Positions 42,643 to 51,070 of a stretch of 64,000 bases of DNA are shown here, piece after piece. Made by a program: the position numbers and the translations under genes. The notes below the pieces were generated by a model. The model saw only the letters and a list, made by a program, of their open reading frames with translations, searched no databases and was not told where the DNA came from. Every line of letters starts with the position of its first letter. Positions within the stretch are counted from its first letter, which is position 1. This DNA comes from Pilimelia columellifera (lineage in GTDB: Bacteria; Actinomycetota; Actinomycetes; Mycobacteriales; Micromonosporaceae), in assembly GCF_039532605.1 (NCBI RefSeq), contig NZ_BAAARY010000001.1, forward strand, positions 372,001 to 436,000, read 5' to 3'.

Positions 42643-43797
42643 GTGCGAGTGTTCCGCCTCGGCGACAGCGGACCCGCGATCGTCGAGATCAGCGCCATCC
42701 TCGTCAGCCTGGGACTACTGGCCGAACGCGACGCCGACGTCTACGACGCTGAGGTCGTGAACGCCGTGAGCGCGTTCCAACAGGACCGCGGGCTGTCCGT
42801 GGACGGCCAGGTCGGACCGGAGACGTGGCGCTCCCTGGACGCCGCCCGGTGGCGCTTCGGCTCCCGGACACTCCAGCACAGCGCCGCGAACCAACCCGTC
42901 GGGGAAGACGTCCGCGCCCTGCAGGAGCGGCTGCTGGAGATCGGCTACGACCCGCGCCGCGCCGACGGCGTCTACGGCGCCGACACCGCCCGCGCCGTCG
43001 CACAGTTCCAACGCGAGGTCGGACTACCCGCCGACGGCATCTGCGGACCGCACACCCTCACCGCGCTGAGCCGACTCGGGCGCAAAGTCATCGGCGGCCG
43101 TCCCCTGTGGTTACGGGAGGCGGAGCGGTTCCGGCAGTCCGGCCCGCACCTGATCGGGAAGACCATCGTCATCGACCCCGGCCACGGCGGGACCGACCGG
43201 GGCGTCACCGCCGCCCGCCACGGCACGACGCTCGCCGAGGCCGACCTCACGTTCGACCTCGCCGCGCGGCTCCAGGGCCGGCTCACCGCCGCCGGGATGC
43301 GGGCGCATCTGACCCGTGGTCCGGAACCCGGCCGGCCCATCGACGACCTCGCCCGGGCGGACCTGGCCAACACCCTCGACGCCGACCTGTTCATCTCGCT
43401 CCACATCGACGGCCACCGCAGCCCCGTAGCCAATGGCGTCGCGGCGTTCCACTACGGCGCCGCGAACGGCATCACCTCGACGGTCGGCGAGCGGCTGGCC
43501 GGCCTCGTACAGCGTGAGATCGTGGCCCGTGCCGGGCTCAACGACTGCCGTACCCACGCCAAAAGTTGGGAACTGCTGCGACTCACCCGGATGCCCGCCG
43601 TCCGGGTCGATGTCGGCTACCTCACCTCGCCGGTGGACCGCGAACGGCTGGCGTCCGCGCCGTTGCGCGACCGCGTCGTCGACGCCGTCGCCGCCGCCGT
43701 CCAGCGGATGTACTACCCGATCGAGCAGGACGTTCCGACCGGCTCGATCGACGTCCGCGCCCTACGAGCCCGCCTCCGGACCCCGCTCAGCAACTGA
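42643..43797 (+). CDS. cwlM: CwlM-type amidase-like regulator
   Basis: This 384-aa protein has two peptidoglycan-binding domains (~5-70 and ~83-150) and an Amidase_3 domain (~172-370). Zinc-ligand positions are visible: His181 in DPGHGG, Glu199 in LAEADLT and His254 in SLHIDGH. The usual catalytic Glu in the late ExGF/YLS motif is Asp323 (RVDVGYLTS), so hydrolase activity is doubtful. In mycobacteria CwlM is a cytoplasmic PknB substrate that activates MurA and binds MurJ; no signal peptide is present here either. GTG 42643 has GAAGGGAG upstream. Confidence 0.88.
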   Translation: MRVFRLGDSGPAIVEISAILVSLGLLAERDADVYDAEVVNAVSAFQQDRGLSVDGQVGPETWRSLDAARWRFGSRTLQHSAANQPVGEDVRALQERLLEIGYDPRRADGVYGADTARAVAQFQREVGLPADGICGPHTLTALSRLGRKVIGGRPLWLREAERFRQSGPHLIGKTIVIDPGHGGTDRGVTAARHGTTLAEADLTFDLAARLQGRLTAAGMRAHLTRGPEPGRPIDDLARADLANTLDADLFISLHIDGHRSPVANGVAAFHYGAANGITSTVGERLAGLVQREIVARAGLNDCRTHAKSWELLRLTRMPAVRVDVGYLTSPVDRERLASAPLRDRVVDAVAAAVQRMYYPIEQDVPTGSIDVRALRARLRTPLSN

Positions 43798-43826
43798 ACC
43801 TCGTGCCAGGTTCGCCGGACGCGGCG

Positions 43827-44480
43827 TCACACCGAGGTGGGGCTCACCGGCCGAACGGGACGCAGCAGCGTCTCGGGGCTCATCGACCCCAGCAGCTTCT
43901 CCAACGCGTACTCGACATCGGACTTCCACGACAGGGCCGTCCGCAGATCCAACCGCAGCCTCGGGTAGCGCGGGTGCTGGCGGACCGTCTTGAAGCCCAC
44001 CGACAGGTAGAAGTCAGCGGGGGCCACGCAGCCAGCCTCCTCGTCGGAGTCGCTGAACTTCGCGTCCCCAAACGCTTCGATGGCCCTGATACCGCGCTTG
44101 GTGAGGTCACGGGCCACGCCCTGGATGAGCATCCGCCCCAGGCCGCCGCCAGCGAACGGGCGCACGACGTGAGCGTTCATGAGCAACACCGAGTCGGCGG
44201 AGACCGGCGATGTCGGGAACGCCATCGAACGAGGCACGTAGGCCGGGGGCGCGTACATGATGAATCCGGCCGGCATACCGTCGACATAGGCGAGCTTGCC
44301 GCACGAACCCCACTCCAGCAGGGTCTGCGAAACCCACGCCTCTTTCTCAAGGCCTGGGTCGCCGTTGACACAGGCGCGCTCCGCGGCCACCGGGTCGAGT
44401 TCCCAGTAGACGCACTGCCGGCACGGTCGCGGTAGATCTTCCAAGGTGTCGAGCGTGAGGCTGACTAGTCGACGAGACAT
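43827..44480 (-). CDS. GNAT family N-acetyltransferase
   Basis: This 217-aa protein has an N-terminal PCRQCVYWELDP motif and a GNAT core with the acetyl-CoA loop VVRPFAGGGLGRMLIQG and AIEAFGD, followed by APADFYLSVGFKTVRQHPRYPRLRLDL. The same family occurs in the cwlM-parB interval of other actinobacteria, but its substrate is unknown. It converges on cwlM with 29 bases between the stops. Confidence 0.82.
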   Translation of the reverse strand: MSRRLVSLTLDTLEDLPRPCRQCVYWELDPVAAERACVNGDPGLEKEAWVSQTLLEWGSCGKLAYVDGMPAGFIMYAPPAYVPRSMAFPTSPVSADSVLLMNAHVVRPFAGGGLGRMLIQGVARDLTKRGIRAIEAFGDAKFSDSDEEAGCVAPADFYLSVGFKTVRQHPRYPRLRLDLRTALSWKSDVEYALEKLLGSMSPETLLRPVRPVSPTSV

Positions 44481-44730
44481 TCACGCGTCCCTGTGCAGTA
44501 GCGGCGCCTGCGCGTGTTCGGCTGGCTGTTCGGCTGGCCTGCGACCGGCGCCGGCGGGCGACCGGCGCTGGCGGGCCCTTCCACGATGGTACGCCCGCCG
44601 AGCCCCTCAGGGGGAGATGTCCAACCGGTCGAACCGGCGCGGTTGCCCGGCCGTGCTACCGACGTGGGAGCGGGCGCGACCCGCATAGGATCGACGGCGC
44701 ACGTTGGCCGCCCGAGGAGATGACAGTCCT

Positions 44731-46047
44731 GTGACCGGCACCACGCTCGACGACTACACCGACCGGTACGCCCGCCGGGTCCGGGGCATGACCGCCTCCG
44801 AGATCCGTGCCCTGTTCGCCGTCGCCAGCCGACCTGAGGTTGTGTCGTTGGCCGGCGGCGCCCCGTTCGTGGGCGCGCTGCCGCTGGACGCCGTGGGGGA
44901 GATGATCGGTCGGCTCGTCTCCGATCACGGGCCGACGACTCTGCAGTACGGCATTGGCCAGGGGACCCCCGAACTGCGCGAGGGCATCTGTGAGGTCATG
45001 GCCCTCTCGGGCGTGGACGCCGGGTGCGGCGCATCGCCCGACGACGTCGTCGTGACCGTCGGCGGTCAGCAGGCGCTCGACCTCGTCGCCCGTCTGTTCC
45101 TGGACCCAGGCGACGTGGTGTTCGCGGAGGGTCCCACCTACGTGGGGGCGCTCGGCGTCTTCCAGGCCGCGCAGGCCCAGGTACGGCATGTGTCGATGGA
45201 CGACGACGGACTCGTTCCCGCCGCATTGGAGGAGGCGATCGCAGCCGCGGCGCGGGCGGGCCAGCGGGTGAAGTTCCTCTACACCATCCCGACGTACCAG
45301 AACCCGACCGGCGTCACGCTGTCGGAAGCACGCCGCGAGCAGGTCCTCGACATCTGCGAACGGGCCGGGCTCCTGATCGTCGAGGACGATCCGTACGGCC
45401 AGCTCGGCTTCGAGACCGAGGCGCCGCGGCCGCTGCGGGCCCGCCGCCGCGACGGCATCCTCTACCTGAGCACCTTCTCCAAAACTTTCGCTCCCGGCCT
45501 GCGGGTGGGCTGGATCCTGGCCCCACACGCTGTCCGGGACAAACTCGTCATCGCCAGCGAGGCCCAGATCCTGTGTCCCAGCGCCTTCGCCCAGGCCGCC
45601 GTCTCCACCTACCTGCGAACCATGCCGTGGCAGGAGCAGCTCAAAACATACCGGGAGGTCTACCAGGAGCGGCGGGACGCGCTGTTGGAGGCGCTGCTCG
45701 AACTCATGCCGCCTGAGATGACCTGGACCCGCCCCGGTGGCGGTCTGTTCGTCTGGGCGACGTTACCGGCAGGTATCGACGCCAAGGCGATGATGCCCCG
45801 GGCTATTGCGGCGAAGGTCGCGTACGTGCCCGGCGTCGGTTTCTACGCGGATGGCTCCGGCGCCGGGAACCTGAGGCTCAACTTCTCGTTCCCGACCCCG
45901 GAACGCATTCGCGAAGGAGTCCGCCGGCTTGGCGGGGTGATCGAACAGGACCTGGCCACTCGGCGGATCTTCGGCGCCGTCAGCGCTTCCGGACCCGCGC
46001 GGCAACGTCGGCCCGGCGCCGACGCCCCCGGGCCGGGCTTGGCATGA
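44731..46047 (+). CDS. PLP-dependent aminotransferase (fold type I)
   Basis: This 438-aa enzyme of the class I/II aminotransferase group resembles aminoadipate or MocR-like aminotransferases without the DNA-binding part. Motifs are SLAGGAPF, QYGIGQGTPELRE, IPTYQNPTG (substrate Arg/Asn region), EDDPYGQL and the PLP Lys251 in STFSKTFAPGLRVGW, with RLNFSFP near the end. The amino acid substrate is unknown. GTG 44731 has GAGGAG 11 bases upstream. Its stop overlaps the ligase gene by 4 bases, so the two are coupled, which suggests a shared role in an amino acid used by the ligase. Confidence 0.85.
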   Translation: MTGTTLDDYTDRYARRVRGMTASEIRALFAVASRPEVVSLAGGAPFVGALPLDAVGEMIGRLVSDHGPTTLQYGIGQGTPELREGICEVMALSGVDAGCGASPDDVVVTVGGQQALDLVARLFLDPGDVVFAEGPTYVGALGVFQAAQAQVRHVSMDDDGLVPAALEEAIAAAARAGQRVKFLYTIPTYQNPTGVTLSEARREQVLDICERAGLLIVEDDPYGQLGFETEAPRPLRARRRDGILYLSTFSKTFAPGLRVGWILAPHAVRDKLVIASEAQILCPSAFAQAAVSTYLRTMPWQEQLKTYREVYQERRDALLEALLELMPPEMTWTRPGGGLFVWATLPAGIDAKAMMPRAIAAKVAYVPGVGFYADGSGAGNLRLNFSFPTPERIREGVRRLGGVIEQDLATRRIFGAVSASGPARQRRPGADAPGPGLA

Positions 46048-47051
46048 TCCACCCCGTGGACGCAGCTGAGTGGCTCCCCGATGGCCCGCCGGACCCCGGC
46101 GTCGAGGACCTTCGGATCCTGGTTCTGGCAGGCGGACTGTCCTACGAACGCGAGGTGTCGCTCCGGTCCGGGCGCCGCGCCCTGGACGCGCTCCGGGCCG
46201 CCGGCTTCGACGCCACGATGGCCGACGTGGACACCAGCCTGCCGACCCGCCTGGCCACCGACCCACCGTCCGCTGTTCTTATCGCCCTCCACGGCGCAGC
46301 GGGTGAGGACGGCTCGATCCGCGCGGTGCTGGATCTGTTCGGCGTCCCCTACCTGGGGCCCACCGCGGCGGCTGCCCGCGTCGCCTGGGACAAGCCGACA
46401 ACCAAGGCGCTGCTGCGGCAGCACGGGCTGCCGACCCCTGACTGGGTCGCCCTGCCGCACGACCGATTCTCCGAACTCGGCGCCGCTGCGGTGATGGATC
46501 GGATCGTCGGCCGCCTCGGGTTACCGCTCATGGTCAAGCCCGCCCAGGGCGGGTCCGGCCTGGGGGTCAGCGCCGTACGTGATGCCGGCGCATTGCCGGC
46601 GGCGATGGTCGACTGCTTTGCCTACGGCGGCACCGCGCTGATCGAGCAGTTCGTTCCGGGCATCGACATCGCCGTCTCCGTGATTGACCTCGGCGGCGGC
46701 CCCCGTGCTCTGCCCGTGGTGGAGATCGTTCCCCACGACGGTCACTACGACTACGCAGCCCGGTACACCCCGGGGCGCACCACTTGGCACGCGCCAGCCA
46801 GGCTGAGCGCGGATCTCGCGGAACGCGTCGCCGTGGTCGCCGTCGCCGCTCATGGCGCGGTCAGCCTGCGCGACCTCTCTCGCGTCGACCTCATCGTGAC
46901 CCCGTCAGGTGCGGTACAGGTGCTCGACGTCAACGTCTCGCCGGGCATGACGGAGACGTCACTGTTGCCGCTGGCGGTCCAGGCCGCCGGGCTGGATCTC
47001 GGCGCGACGCTCGGGAGCATGGTCGCGCGCGTGGCAACCCGATCCAGCTGA
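46044..47051 (+). CDS. D-alanine-D-alanine ligase-like ATP-grasp protein
   Basis: This 335-aa ATP-grasp enzyme has Ddl motifs: VLAGGLSYEREVSLRSGR at the N-terminus, ALHGAAGEDGSIRAVLDLFGVPYLGP, PLMVKPAQGGSGLGVS (ATP lysine) and LDVNVSPGMTETSLLPLAV at the end. It may make D-Ala-D-Ala or another D-dipeptide, or act as a second ligase beside the main Ddl that is expected elsewhere. It is coupled to the upstream aminotransferase. A parS site begins 4 bases after the stop. Confidence 0.85.
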   Translation: MIHPVDAAEWLPDGPPDPGVEDLRILVLAGGLSYEREVSLRSGRRALDALRAAGFDATMADVDTSLPTRLATDPPSAVLIALHGAAGEDGSIRAVLDLFGVPYLGPTAAAARVAWDKPTTKALLRQHGLPTPDWVALPHDRFSELGAAAVMDRIVGRLGLPLMVKPAQGGSGLGVSAVRDAGALPAAMVDCFAYGGTALIEQFVPGIDIAVSVIDLGGGPRALPVVEIVPHDGHYDYAARYTPGRTTWHAPARLSADLAERVAVVAVAAHGAVSLRDLSRVDLIVTPSGAVQVLDVNVSPGMTETSLLPLAVQAAGLDLGATLGSMVARVATRSS

Positions 47052-47054
47052 GCG

Positions 47055-47068
47055 GTTTCACGTGAAAC
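47055..47068. other. parS site 1
   Basis: This is a perfect 14-bp palindrome GTTTCACGTGAAAC, the core of the bacterial parS consensus, 4 bases after the ligase stop. It is expected to load ParB. Confidence 0.92.
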
Positions 47069-47282
47069 GCGGCCAGCGGTGTCGGAACAGGGCCACCCGC
47101 CTGCGCCAACTTGAGTAGGACAAGCTTGCGCTCAACGCCTGGTTGGGGTTTGGGTGCCGCGGCGGCTGTCTGGGCACCCGCTCGGCCACCACAGCCAAGT
47201 TAGTCGAGCGGACCCGCGCGCGAGACGAACAGAGAGCTGGGGCCTTCTTGGCCCGCCGGCGCCTAGCGAGCGACAAGGCTCC

Positions 47283-47296
47283 GTTTCACGTGAAAC
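47283..47296. other. parS site 2
   Basis: This is a perfect GTTTCACGTGAAAC core with the same 3' flank (GC) as sites 1 and 3. Confidence 0.92.
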
Positions 47297-47514
47297 GCAA
47301 CTCCGGGGGCAGCCGATCGGGGTGCGTTACCGCTCCTGCGCTCGCGACCGCTCCGCGCTCGCCGGCAGGCTACCTCGCCCAGCACCTACTTGCCCTGGAC
47401 ATCGAAACTCCGGGAACAGGTCCTTTGCGGGTCGCCCAGCGAAGGGTGGCGCCGACCGCAGTCGGAGCGCGATTTGGCACGCGCGCGCCTGTTCAGCTTG
47501 GGGCCAACGCCACC

Positions 47515-47528
47515 GTTTCACGTGAAAC
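47515..47528. other. parS site 3
   Basis: This is a perfect GTTTCACGTGAAAC core, 232 bases after site 2. Sites 1 to 3 are almost evenly spaced, 228 and 232 bases apart. Confidence 0.92.
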
Positions 47529-47754
47529 GCAGTACTGCGGCATGCAGCACGTGGACGCCGACTTTGAGGGCGCACCCATGCTTCGCCGATCCAAGGCCGA
47601 CTCGTTACCGAGGGATGCCGATCTGGGCTGGCCAGCTCGGCCAATCCGACCTCCGACGTCGCACCAACGAGCCTAGGAGCGCGAGGCAGTGCGTCGCAAC
47701 CCGTCTGAGGTGAAGCGTGTTGGCCAGTCCCAGGCGAAGCAGTAACAGGACCAC

Positions 47755-47782
47755 GGGGGCCGCTTCACGTGAAACGGCCCCC
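47755..47782. other. parS-like site 4 within a longer palindrome
   Basis: The core GCTTCACGTGAAAC (47762-47775) has one mismatch to parS. It is flanked by arms GGGGGCCG and CGGCCCCC, so the whole 28 bp is a near-perfect palindrome with one mismatched pair. It may still bind ParB, or serve as a hairpin. Confidence 0.65.
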
Positions 47783-48035
47783 GTCTGAATGGCTACGGCG
47801 TGCGCGCCCGATCAAAGCAGCTCTGGAGGCTGGAGCATCGGTGCCCGCACGCATGCTGACTTCACGCCCTGGGTGCGAGCGTCGCCCAGAGTGCGGCGCC
47901 CAGAGGTAAGCCCAGCTCTGGCCGTCCATAGTTAGCCTGGCGCTGCTATGCCATCCGCCGGGCCAGCGACGTGTAACTGGTACGAACCTCGTGAGTGTCG
48001 ACCCCAGCGCTGGACGCCGAGTTTTCGATCGAAGC

Positions 48036-48049
48036 GTTTCACGTGCAAC
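48036..48049. other. parS-like site 5
   Basis: GTTTCACGTGCAAC has one mismatch to the parS core. A weaker relative, GTTCCACGTGAACA, lies at 48299-48312 just before the parB terminator. Confidence 0.6.
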
Positions 48050-48125
48050 CGACACCAGCTATGGCCGGAACTCGACGACGGGAAGGTACGACTTTGGGAT
48101 CTCCGTGGGTTCGTCCACAGCCCCA

Positions 48126-48228
48126 CGAAAGTTATCCACAGGGGTTATCCACAGGGCGAGACCCGTATCCACACCGTGTTTCTCGCAAAACAGGCCTGCC
48201 TGTGGATAACCCCTGTGGATAACTTTCG
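48126..48228. repeat. 30-bp inverted repeat composed of DnaA boxes
   Basis: Perfect 30-bp arms lie at 48126-48155 and 48199-48228 with a 43-base spacer. Each arm holds two perfect DnaA boxes 13 bases apart: TTATCCACA at 48132 and 48145, TGTGGATAA at 48201 and 48214. A further near box (GTATCCACA) lies in the spacer at 48165. The element is about 8.5 kb from oriC and beside the parS cluster. It could bind DnaA cooperatively or form a cruciform; its role is unknown. Confidence 0.85.
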
Positions 48229-48313
48229 GCTGAGGTCCCAGTGGTGAGCACGACACCAGCCGCCTGGCTGAGGACACTGGGCATGACCCGTGGATCCCGT
48301 TCCACGTGAACAT

Positions 48314-48345
48314 CAGACCCCGACACATCGATGTGTCGGGGTCTG
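48314..48345 (-). terminator. palindromic terminator after parB
   Basis: A perfect 32-bp palindrome (16-bp arms, no unpaired loop) centred on ATCGAT lies 22 bases downstream of the parB stop. Confidence 0.8.
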
Positions 48346-48367
48346 CCAGTGGCTGCTGGACGAGCGC

Positions 48368-49639
48368 CTAGTCGTTGCTGGGTTGCTGGTCCGGGAGCTC
48401 CATCACCCGAGCGATGCGTTCGAGATCACCCACCGACCCAAACTCGATCACGATCTTGCCCTTGTTCCGGCCGAGCTCGACTTTGACCTTGGTATCGAAA
48501 CGCTCGGAAAGCCGATCCGCCCAATCGCTGAGCGCAGGCGCATGAGCCTTTGCCCGACGCCGCGCGGGCGCTGGCCGTGGACCATCCGCGATCGCGAGGG
48601 TCACCAGTTCCTCAGTCGCGCGGACGGAGAGGCCCTCGCCCACGATCCGCTGAGCCAACGCCTCCTGCGCGTCGGAGTCGTCCAGGCCCAGGAGCGCCCG
48701 GGCATGCCCGGCAGACAGCACTCCGGCGGCCACCCGGCGCTGAACCCGCGCCGGCAGATTGAGAAGCCGAATGGTGTTGGTGATCTGTGGTCGGCTACGG
48801 CCGATCTTCCGGGCGAGTTCGTCGTGCGTGGCGCCGAACTCTTCGAGGAGTTGTTGGTAGGCCGCAGCCTCTTCGAGCGGGTTAAGCTGTGCTCGGTGGA
48901 TGTTCTCCAGTAAAGCGTCGCGCAACATGGCGTCGTCGCGCGTGTCGCGGACGATCGCGGGGATGAACTCCTTCCCGACGGCTTGGGCCGCACGCCAGCG
49001 CCGCTCGCCCATGACGAGCTCATAGCGGTCCGGCGCGATTTCACGAACGACGATCGGCTGGAGAAGGCCAACCTCCCGGATCGATGTCTTCAGCTCGTCG
49101 AGCGCTTCGTCGTCGAAGACGTGTCGGGGATTGCGGCTGTTCGGGGCGATCGCAGCGACTGGCAGCTCTGCGAACCGCGCGCCAGGAACTGGCGCCAGCT
49201 CCACCCGGATCGCATCATCAGGCCGACCCATTTCGGGCCCGCCGAGGCCCAGGGAACCACCAGGGGGCGCATCTTCGACTTGCACCATAAGGCCGTCGGC
49301 CTGACGGCCTTCGACTGCCCCGACCTCGGCATGGGTGCCGCGATCGGGGACCATTTGCCCATTGGTCGCCGCCACGGGCCGCGCGCTTGCGGCATCCGCC
49401 CTGGCGGCCGACGGCCCACCGTCGCCCGGGGCACCGGCCGACCCGTGGTCGCCCGCTGATGGAACGGCCGCCGGCTCGTCCTCGGGCTCAGCCGGCGTCG
49501 GGTCAGCGGCGGGCGCCGGCATCGGATCCACCGAGACCGCCTGCGTGGGCGGTGTGATCACTGAACTGGGCGGGGGCGGCCCGGTCGGGATCAGAGCGCC
49601 CAGGCCACGGCCCAGACCACCACGCGGACGGTTTTTCAT
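48368..49639 (-). CDS. parB: chromosome partition protein ParB
   Basis: This 423-aa ParB loads at parS, spreads as a CTP-dependent clamp and recruits SMC. The N-terminus carries RGGLGRGLGALI, the ParA-stimulating motif, followed by a long Pro/Ala-rich linker (~20-150). The CTPase core has the NPR..F segment (~170-174), GERRWRAAQ (211-219) and ENIHR (245-249). The parS-binding helix-turn-helix is at ~271-297 (THDELARKIGRSRPQITNTI), and a C-terminal dimerisation domain ends the protein. It follows parA by 30 bases. The linker is longer than in many bacteria but usual for actinomycetes. Confidence 0.95.
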   Translation of the reverse strand: MKNRPRGGLGRGLGALIPTGPPPPSSVITPPTQAVSVDPMPAPAADPTPAEPEDEPAAVPSAGDHGSAGAPGDGGPSAARADAASARPVAATNGQMVPDRGTHAEVGAVEGRQADGLMVQVEDAPPGGSLGLGGPEMGRPDDAIRVELAPVPGARFAELPVAAIAPNSRNPRHVFDDEALDELKTSIREVGLLQPIVVREIAPDRYELVMGERRWRAAQAVGKEFIPAIVRDTRDDAMLRDALLENIHRAQLNPLEEAAAYQQLLEEFGATHDELARKIGRSRPQITNTIRLLNLPARVQRRVAAGVLSAGHARALLGLDDSDAQEALAQRIVGEGLSVRATEELVTLAIADGPRPAPARRRAKAHAPALSDWADRLSERFDTKVKVELGRNKGKIVIEFGSVGDLERIARVMELPDQQPSND

Positions 49640-49669
49640 GCCTTGCCTCCACCTGCCGACCTGACCTGG

Positions 49670-50806
49670 CTAGTCATTCTTGACGCCCCGCAACGCGATC
49701 TCCTGCGCGGCCTCGTAGTAGCTGGTTGCCCCACGCGACGCAGGGTCGTAGGTCATCACGGACTGGCCGTAGCTGGGAGCCTCGGAGACCCGCACGTTCC
49801 GCGGAATCACCGAACGCAGGACCTTGTCTCCGAAATGGTTACGCACATCCTGTTCCACCGCGTCGGCCAGTCGGGTTCGACGGTCGTACATGGTGAGCAG
49901 AATGGTGGAGACGTCCAGGTGGGGATTGAGGTGCGCCTTGACCAGGTTGATGTTGTTGAGAAGTTGGTTGAGCCCTTCCAGCGCGTAGTACTCGCACTGG
50001 ATCGGGATCAGCACTTCCTCCGCGGCGACCAGCGCGTTGACCGTCAGCAGGCCCAGCGACGGTGGGCAGTCGATGAGGACGTAGTCGAACTCCTCGGGAT
50101 ACGCCGCGATCGCCCGGGTGAGGCGCTGCTCGCGCGCGACCACGGAGACCAACTCGATCTCAGCGCCGGCCAGGTCAATGGTCGCCGGTACGCACCGAAG
50201 GTTGGGAATACCGTCAACCGCCTGTGCCACCTCGATCAACGGCACGTTCTCGATGAGGACCGAGTAGATGTCAGGCACGCCGGCGTGGTGCGGCACATTG
50301 AGCCCGGTCGAGGCGTTCCCCTGTGGGTCCAGGTCGATGACAATGACGCGGTTGCCGTGGAGTGCCAGCGCCACGGCCAGATTCACGGTGGTCGTCGTCT
50401 TGCCGACCCCGCCCTTCTGGTTGGCAACCGACATGACCCGCCGCCGGGTTGGCCGAGGCATCTCGACGCCGCCACCTGGGTTCCACACCTGCACAGCGCG
50501 ACGCGCCTCCATCGCCAACGGCGGCTCCTGTCCCGCCTCGGTCGTCGTCGTTTCACGTGAAACACCGCCATCAGTGGCGACGACGGTGGCCGTCGCCTTG
50601 GCCGGGGCCGCGGGCCGCAGCGGCAGACCGAGTCCGCGACCGGTCCGGGGCTGGGGAACTGGAACGTCAGCGACCCCGTCCGCCCCGGAGGAGTTCGCGG
50701 CGCCAGGGGTAGCGCCCCAGGCGTTACGTCGACGTCCGGTGGCCGCGGGCGCGGTCGCGCTCAGCGACTCGCCATTCGGCTTCGAGACTTTGTCCGATTC
50801 ATGCAC
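49670..50806 (-). CDS. parA: chromosome partition ATPase ParA
   Basis: This 378-aa ParA/Soj ATPase moves ParB-parS complexes. The deviant Walker A KGGVGKTT is at ~131-138, with VIDLDPQGNAS, the Walker B VLIDCPPSLGLLT and SEAPSYGQSV near the C-terminus. About 120 disordered residues precede the ATPase, giving a longer protein than typical Soj; ATG 50806 is the first start in frame, but internal starts near residues 99 and 116 are possible. A perfect parS site lies inside the 5' part of the gene and encodes VSRET. Confidence 0.93.
   Translation of the reverse strand: MHESDKVSKPNGESLSATAPAATGRRRNAWGATPGAANSSGADGVADVPVPQPRTGRGLGLPLRPAAPAKATATVVATDGGVSRETTTTEAGQEPPLAMEARRAVQVWNPGGGVEMPRPTRRRVMSVANQKGGVGKTTTTVNLAVALALHGNRVIVIDLDPQGNASTGLNVPHHAGVPDIYSVLIENVPLIEVAQAVDGIPNLRCVPATIDLAGAEIELVSVVAREQRLTRAIAAYPEEFDYVLIDCPPSLGLLTVNALVAAEEVLIPIQCEYYALEGLNQLLNNINLVKAHLNPHLDVSTILLTMYDRRTRLADAVEQDVRNHFGDKVLRSVIPRNVRVSEAPSYGQSVMTYDPASRGATSYYEAAQEIALRGVKND
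50550..50563. other. parS site inside parA
   Basis: This is a perfect GTTTCACGTGAAAC core in the disordered N-terminal coding region of parA (residues ~81-86). ParB bound here could both take part in partition and affect parAB transcription. Confidence 0.9.
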
Positions 50807-51070
50807 TGTAATCCCTGCCGTTTCGGATGGATCGACACCGCGCTATGCCGGAAGTCGCGCTTCGGGTAGTGGGGTAATGATCGCGACCGACGCGGGTCGG
50901 CAGTCGCGGCGTTTTTGCCATCGACGTTCGGCCAGCCTAAGGCTGGCGCCTGGTTCCGGCCATCCTTAGGCCGCCAGACCTACCGGGGCCACAGTCGCGT
51001 GGCTCACCAGACATGGAGCGCTCCCTTCTCCCCAGGGCGCTGAGCCGCCCCGGCTGGCCGCGGTCGGTGG

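Larger units (their letters stand above)
47052..48313. other. gene-free region with parS cluster and DnaA-box repeat
   Basis: This is about 1.26 kb without a convincing gene between the ligase gene and the parB terminator. It holds three perfect parS cores, two one-mismatch versions and a 30-bp inverted repeat made of DnaA boxes (listed separately). The open frames in it run through these sites, lack ribosome-binding sites and match nothing I recognise. Confidence 0.7.

Noticed and set aside
47143..47676. 177-aa frame in the parS region
   Set aside because: It runs through parS sites 2 and 3, has no ribosome-binding site and reads as random basic sequence.
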